This document shows, one piece after another, positions 40,590 through 44,215 of a stretch of DNA of 44,215 nt. The notes under the pieces were generated by a model. The model was not told the DNA's origin. It made no database searches and worked only from the letters and a program-made list of their open reading frames with translations. The stretch is from an uncultured Clostridia bacterium. GTDB taxonomy: Bacteria; Bacillota; Clostridia; Christensenellales; Aristaeellaceae. Location: contig CAMNLM010000005.1 in NCBI GenBank assembly GCA_946543085.1, positions 1 through 44,215 of the forward strand. Direction: 5' to 3'. Position numbers and translations under genes: made by a program. The stretch's first letter is position 1. Each line of letters opens with the position of its first letter.

Positions 40590-40991
40590 TTACCAGATGT
40601 AGGCGAGCACTTCGCCGCCGATATCCTGCTTGCGGGCTTCCTTGTCCGTCATCAGACCCTTGCTGGTCGAGATGATGGCGATGCCCAGGCCGCCGAGCAC
40701 CTTGGGGAGCTCTTCGCAGCGGGCGTACACACGCAGACCGGGCTTGGAAATGCGCTTCAGACCGGCGATAACGGGGGTCTGCTTGCCGTTGACGTACTTC
40801 AGGGTGATTTTGATGTTGCCCTGAACGCCGTCGTCGATATAATCCACGGCCTTCACATAGCCTTCATTGAGAAGGATCTTCGCGATGGCCTTCTTGGTAT
40901 TCGAGGCGGGAACGATCACAGCGTCGTGCTTGGCGACCTGTGCGTTGCGAATGCGGGTGAGCATATCGGCAATGGGATCATTCACAACCAT
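40590..40991 (-). CDS. rpsH: 30S ribosomal protein S8
   Basis: 133 residues, a 16S rRNA assembly protein. [20 protein letters not shown] at the start and [20 protein letters not shown] near the end are family hallmarks. In many bacteria S8 represses the spc operon through its mRNA; no regulatory structure was checked here. AAGGAGG lies upstream. Confidence 0.98.
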   Translation of the reverse strand: MVVNDPIADMLTRIRNAQVAKHDAVIVPASNTKKAIAKILLNEGYVKAVDYIDDGVQGNIKITLKYVNGKQTPVIAGLKRISKPGLRVYARCEELPKVLGGLGIAIISTSKGLMTDKEARKQDIGGEVLAYIW

Positions 40992-41020
40992 GATAGAACC
41001 TCCTTCCGTTTTCTCCCCGC

Positions 41021-41206
41021 TTACCAGCTGGCCTTGCGGACACCGGGGATTTGGCCCTTATAGGCCAGCTCTCTGAAGCAGATACGGCAGACGCCGTACC
41101 GGCGCAGAACAGAATGCGGGCGGCCGCACAGGCGGCAGCGCGTATAGGCGCGGGTAGAGAACTTCGGGGTCCTCGCCTGCTTGAGTTTCATGCTCGTCTT
41201 AGCCAC
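41021..41206 (-). CDS. rpsN: 30S ribosomal protein S14, zinc-binding short form
   Basis: 61 residues of the type-Z (zinc ribbon) S14: C24-x2-C27 and C40-x2-C43. The start codon is GTG, nine bases after AAAGGAGG, followed by [11 protein letters not shown]. The zinc form is usual in Gram-positive bacteria; a zinc-free paralogue may exist elsewhere. Confidence 0.97.
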   Translation of the reverse strand: MAKTSMKLKQARTPKFSTRAYTRCRLCGRPHSVLRRYGVCRICFRELAYKGQIPGVRKASW

Positions 41207-41230
41207 TTGTCATTTCCTCCTTTGTCGGCC

Positions 41231-41776
41231 TTACGCCTTGGCGAAGGGCATGCCCAGCGCCGCGAGCAGCTCCTTGCACTCTTCGTCGGTCTTGGCGGTG
41301 GTCACGAAGATCATCTCCATGCCGCGGATCTTTTCGACCTTGTCGTACTCAATCTCGGGGAAGAGCAGCTGCTCCTGGATGCCCAGGGCATAGTTGCCGC
41401 GGCCGTCAAAGGCCTTGGTGGAAACGCCATGGAAGTCGCGCACGCGGGGCAGGGCCACGCTGACCAGCTTATCCATGAATTCTTCCATACGGGCGCCGCG
41501 CAGGGTCACCTTCGCGCCAACGTTCTGGCCTTCGCGAACCTTGAAGTTTGCGATGGACTTCTTGGCCTTGGTAACCATGGGCTTCTGGCCGGAGATGATG
41601 GTCAGCTCGCTGACCGCCTGCTCCATGGCCTTCGCGTTGTCCTTGCAATCGCCCAGACCCATATTGATCACGATCTTTTCCAGACGCGGAATCTCCATGG
41701 GATTCTTGTAGCCGAACTTCTGCTTCAGGGCAGGAATCGCCTCGGCCTTATACCTTTCCTTCAGACGGGTAGCCAT
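41231..41776 (-). CDS. rplE: 50S ribosomal protein L5
   Basis: 181 residues, a 5S rRNA-binding protein contacting the P-site t[23 protein letters not shown] and [20 protein letters not shown] are diagnostic. AAAGGAGG lies upstream of the ATG. Confidence 0.98.
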   Translation of the reverse strand: MATRLKERYKAEAIPALKQKFGYKNPMEIPRLEKIVINMGLGDCKDNAKAMEQAVSELTIISGQKPMVTKAKKSIANFKVREGQNVGAKVTLRGARMEEFMDKLVSVALPRVRDFHGVSTKAFDGRGNYALGIQEQLLFPEIEYDKVEKIRGMEMIFVTTAKTDEECKELLAALGMPFAKA

Positions 41777-41794
41777 CAGACTCTTCCTCCTTTA

Positions 41795-42130
41795 TCAGTC
41801 GATGTCCGCGCCGCACTTCTTGCACACGCGAATCATCTGACGCTGCTGCTTGCCGGCATCGTTGGTCTTCACGGTCACCTTATGGTTCACACGGGTGGCC
41901 TTGCCGCACTTGGGGCACACCAGCATCACGTTGCTGGCGTCAATGGGCATCTCCTTGTGGATGATGCCGCCGGGGGTCATGGCATTGCGGGCCTTCTGGT
42001 GCTTGGTCACAGTGCCGACACCCTCAACTGTCACGCGGCCGGTCTTGGGGAAGGACGCGATGATCTTGCCTTCCTTGCCCTTGTCCTTGCCGGAGATGAC
42101 AACGACCTTGTCGTTCGTCTTCACGTTCAT
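41795..42130 (-). CDS. rplX: 50S ribosomal protein L24
   Basis: 111 residues with an N-terminal KOW motif ([20 protein letters not shown]). The C-terminal half carries a zinc-ribbon-like pair ([19 protein letters not shown]), found in some Firmicutes L24. GAGGAGGG lies upstream. Confidence 0.98.
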   Translation of the reverse strand: MNVKTNDKVVVISGKDKGKEGKIIASFPKTGRVTVEGVGTVTKHQKARNAMTPGGIIHKEMPIDASNVMLVCPKCGKATRVNHKVTVKTNDAGKQQRQMIRVCKKCGADID

Positions 42131-42143
42131 CGCTTTACCCTCC

Positions 42144-42512
42144 TCACAGCACTTCGGGAGCCAGGGAGACGATCTTCATGAAGTTCTTCTCGCGCAGCTC
42201 ACGCGCCACGGGCCCAAAGATACGGGTGCCACGGGGCAGCATCTGGTCGTTGATGATCACGGCGGCGTTGTCGTCAAACTTGATATAGCTGCCGTCGGGG
42301 CGGCGTTTGTTCTTGCGCACGCGCACGATCACAGCCTTCACCACGTCGCCCTTCTTCACCTGGCCGCCGGGCTGTGCGCTCTTGACACTCGCGACGATGA
42401 CATCACCGATGGAGCCATCGCGACGGAAAGAGCCGCCCAGCACACGGATGCACATGATTTCCTTAGCGCCGGAATTGTCGGCGACATTGAGTCGCGTTTG
42501 CGGCTGAATCAT
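42144..42512 (-). CDS. rplN: 50S ribosomal protein L14
   Basis: 122 residues beginning [20 protein letters not shown], with the classic ending [20 protein letters not shown]. It forms an intersubunit bridge. AAGGAGG lies upstream. Confidence 0.98.
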   Translation of the reverse strand: MIQPQTRLNVADNSGAKEIMCIRVLGGSFRRDGSIGDVIVASVKSAQPGGQVKKGDVVKAVIVRVRKNKRRPDGSYIKFDDNAAVIINDQMLPRGTRIFGPVARELREKNFMKIVSLAPEVL

Positions 42513-42539
42513 TGTGTTTTCCTCCTTATTGACGCGCTC

Positions 42540-42800
42540 TTACTTGGCCTTCTCGATGATCTCGACCAGGCGCCAGCGCTTGTCACGGCTCAGGGGACGG
42601 GTTTCCATCACGCGGATGGTGTCGCCGATGCCGCACTCGTTGTTCTCGTCGTGCACCTTCAGCTTGCTGGTGTGGTTCACGATCTTGCCGTAAAGGGGAT
42701 GACGCACGCGGTCCTGGATCTTGATGACGCAGGTTTTATCCATCTTGTCAGAGACCACAACACCGATGCGGGTCTTGCGAAGTCCTCTTTCTTCACTCAT
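42540..42800 (-). CDS. rpsQ: 30S ribosomal protein S17
   Basis: 86 residues, OB-fold 16S rRNA-binding protein. [20 protein letters not shown] and [20 protein letters not shown] are characteristic. AAAGGAGG is about 13 nt before the ATG. Confidence 0.98.
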   Translation of the reverse strand: MSEERGLRKTRIGVVVSDKMDKTCVIKIQDRVRHPLYGKIVNHTSKLKVHDENNECGIGDTIRVMETRPLSRDKRWRLVEIIEKAK

Positions 42801-42825
42801 TGAAGGGGCTGCCTCCTTTCATCGC

Positions 42826-43017
42826 TCACGCCTGTTCCTTCTGGCGCAGCACGGTCTTGGCACGAGCAATGTCACGCTTGACATCAGTGATCTGCTTGTG
42901 GTTCTGCAACTGACCGGTTGCCAGCTGGAAACGAAGGGTGAACAGCTGGGTTTTCAGCTCCTTGACCTTCTCGTTCAGCTGTTCAACCGTCATAGCGGTC
43001 ATTTCATTTGCCTTCAT
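42826..43017 (-). CDS. rpmC: 50S ribosomal protein L29
   Basis: 63 residues, two helices ([40 protein letters not shown]), located near the exit tunnel where chaperones dock. The ATG overlaps the rplP stop by one base (TAATG). Confidence 0.97.
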   Translation of the reverse strand: MKANEMTAMTVEQLNEKVKELKTQLFTLRFQLATGQLQNHKQITDVKRDIARAKTVLRQKEQA

Positions 43018-43457
43018 TACTGTTCACCACCCGCTTCGGTTGTCGCCTCTTCCTGGCGCTTGATGATCTTGGTCTTCAGGGGCAGCTTGTGGGACGCAAG
43101 GCGCAGGGCCTCTTTCGCGGCGTCCTCCGGCACACCCTTGATCTCGAACAGAACGCGGCCGGGCTTGACCACCGCCACCCAGTATTCCGGCGTGCCTTTG
43201 CCGGAACCCATGCGGGTCTCGGCGGGCTTCTCGGTCACGGGCTTGTCAGGGAAGATCTTGATCCACACCTGGCCGCCGCGCTTGGTGTAGCGGGTCAGGG
43301 CGATACGGGCAGCCTCGATCTGCTGGGAGGTGACCCAGCTGGGCTCGGTGGCCTGCAGGCCGAAATCACCGTAGGCCAGGAAATTGCCGCGATGGGCCTC
43401 GCCTTTCATGCGGCCGCGGAACACCTTGCGGCGCTTGACTCTCTTGGGCATCAGCAT
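43017..43457 (-). CDS. rplP: 50S ribosomal protein L16
   Basis: 146 residues beginning [40 protein letters not shown]-type sequence around residue 80 contacts the A-site tRNA region. AAGGAGG lies inside the end of rpsC; the gap between the genes is only 3 nt. Confidence 0.98.
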   Translation of the reverse strand: MLMPKRVKRRKVFRGRMKGEAHRGNFLAYGDFGLQATEPSWVTSQQIEAARIALTRYTKRGGQVWIKIFPDKPVTEKPAETRMGSGKGTPEYWVAVVKPGRVLFEIKGVPEDAAKEALRLASHKLPLKTKIIKRQEEATTEAGGEQ

Positions 43458-43460
43458 AGG

Positions 43461-44129
43461 TTACTTGACCTCCTTCGCAGCAGGGGCTTTCTTGGCCTTG
43501 GGCAGGATCTGGCCCTTGTAGATCCAGACCTTGATGCCCAGGCGGCCATAGGTGGTCTTCGCTTCCGCGAAACCATAGTCGATGTTGGCGCGCAGGGTCT
43601 GCAGCGGGATGGAGCCGTCGTGATAGCTCTCGCTGCGGGCGATGTCCGCGCCGCCGATGCGGCCGCCGACCGCGCACTTGATACCCTTGACGCCGTTGCT
43701 CTTCATCGCGCGCTGAATGCTCTGCTTCATGGCGCGGCGGAAGCTGATGCGCTTCTCGAGCTGCTGGGCAATATTCTCGGCCACCAGCTGCGCGTCTGCG
43801 TCGGGCTGGCGGATCTCCAGCACGTTGATGTGAACGTTCTTGCCCAGGAAGGCCTGCACGTCCTTCTTCAGCTGCTCGATGTTGGCGCCCTTGGGCCCGA
43901 TAATCATGCCGGGCTTGGAGGTGAAGATGTTCACCGTGACCATGGAGGCCGTGCGCTCAATATCGATCTTGCTGATGCCGGTGGCATAATACTTCTTCTT
44001 GAGCATATCGCGGAGCTTGTAATCCTCCACGAGGTTGTTCGCAAAATCCTTCTTTTCGGCGTACCAGCGGGTGCTCCAGTCATAGATCACGCCGACGCGC
44101 GCGCCGTGGGGATTCACTTTCTGACCCAT
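43461..44129 (-). CDS. rpsC: 30S ribosomal protein S3
   Basis: 222 residues with an N-terminal KH domain ([20 protein letters not shown]) and the conserved C-terminal domain ([20 protein letters not shown]). It lines the mRNA entry tunnel. GAAGGAGG is 7 nt before the ATG. Confidence 0.98.
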   Translation of the reverse strand: MGQKVNPHGARVGVIYDWSTRWYAEKKDFANNLVEDYKLRDMLKKKYYATGISKIDIERTASMVTVNIFTSKPGMIIGPKGANIEQLKKDVQAFLGKNVHINVLEIRQPDADAQLVAENIAQQLEKRISFRRAMKQSIQRAMKSNGVKGIKCAVGGRIGGADIARSESYHDGSIPLQTLRANIDYGFAEAKTTYGRLGIKVWIYKGQILPKAKKAPAAKEVK

Positions 44130-44147
44130 GAATAAACCTCCTTCGCC

Positions 44148-44215
44148 TTACTTCTGGTCCAGCACCACGCTGATGTGGCTGGTGCGCTTGAGCATCGGGG
44201 ACGCGCTGCCGCGGC
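44148..44215 (-). CDS. rplV: 50S ribosomal protein L22, C-terminal end (partial)
   Basis: The last 21 codons plus stop are visible: RGSASPMLKRTSHISVVLDQ plus K, the usual L22 C-terminus. The gene runs off the right edge of the window. It lies 18 nt upstream of rpsC as in all S10 operons. Confidence 0.95.
   Translation of the reverse strand, partial: RGSASPMLKRTSHISVVLDQK

Overview
The window looks like a chromosomal segment of a GC-rich, anaerobic-type Bacillota, most likely an uncultured gut Clostridia. Evidence: a Firmicutes-style S10/spc ribosomal operon in which map is followed by a small KOW protein, infA and rpmJ; a zinc-ribbon S14; a zinc-lid adenylate kinase; a bifunctional RelA/SpoT; a long Bacillus-type RecJ; a SpoIID/LytB-type envelope protein; luxS; and AAGGAGG ribosome binding sites with TTGACA/TATAAT-like promoters. 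The genus cannot be read from the sequence.

Layout. 1-3.2 kb: a solitary BMP-family substrate-binding protein and a secreted protein built of three 103-residue repeats, both on the minus strand, separated by an array of about eight 41-bp tandem repeats. 3.4-4.1 kb: pgsA. 4.2-8.4 kb (minus): asnS, a membrane-anchored unknown, a four-cysteine FAD dehydrogenase and luxS. 9.0-13.7 kb: a prophage remnant with an ImmA/XRE pair divergent from a phage-type regulator, terminase small and large subunits and a portal protein, but no capsid or tail genes. 13.7-15.3 kb: an AT-rich insert (XRE regulator, secreted unknown, DUF4234-like membrane protein). 15.5-23.3 kb: azlCD, recJ, the RelA/SpoT gene and a SpoIID-like protein, then tRNA-Val(GAC) on the minus strand.

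24.0-31.2 kb holds a six-gene envelope cluster. It has a HlyD-like adaptor, a MacB-type ATPase and an FtsX/MacB permease (together YknXYZ-like), then two paralogous secreted barrel-sandwich proteins flanking a long Ala/Pro-rich secreted protein. Three TTCACC direct repeats with an 11-bp period lie upstream and look like an OmpR/PhoB-class response-regulator site. 31.5-33.7 kb: uvrC and a 5'-truncated tag (3-methyladenine glycosylase) fragment. 33.8-34.5 kb: a Phd/VapC-like toxin-antitoxin pair (minus). 34.9-44.2 kb (minus): rplV(partial)-rpsC-rplP-rpmC-rpsQ-rplN-rplX-rplE-rpsN-rpsH-rplF-rplR-rpsE-rpmD-rplO-secY-adk-map-KOW-infA-rpmJ. This run ends at an intrinsic terminator after rpmJ, and the usual rpsM-rpsK-rpsD-rpoA-rplQ block does not follow.

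Two families of dispersed palindromes recur at distant sites. One is a GC-rich REP-like palindrome with three copies, one of which forms the last codons of the terminase gene. The other is a long hairpin with two copies whose stem sequences differ but remain paired; its flank matches the 41-bp tandem unit. The best candidates for something undescribed are the multi-adaptor ABC cluster with its Ala/Pro-rich protein and the hairpin/tandem-repeat family.
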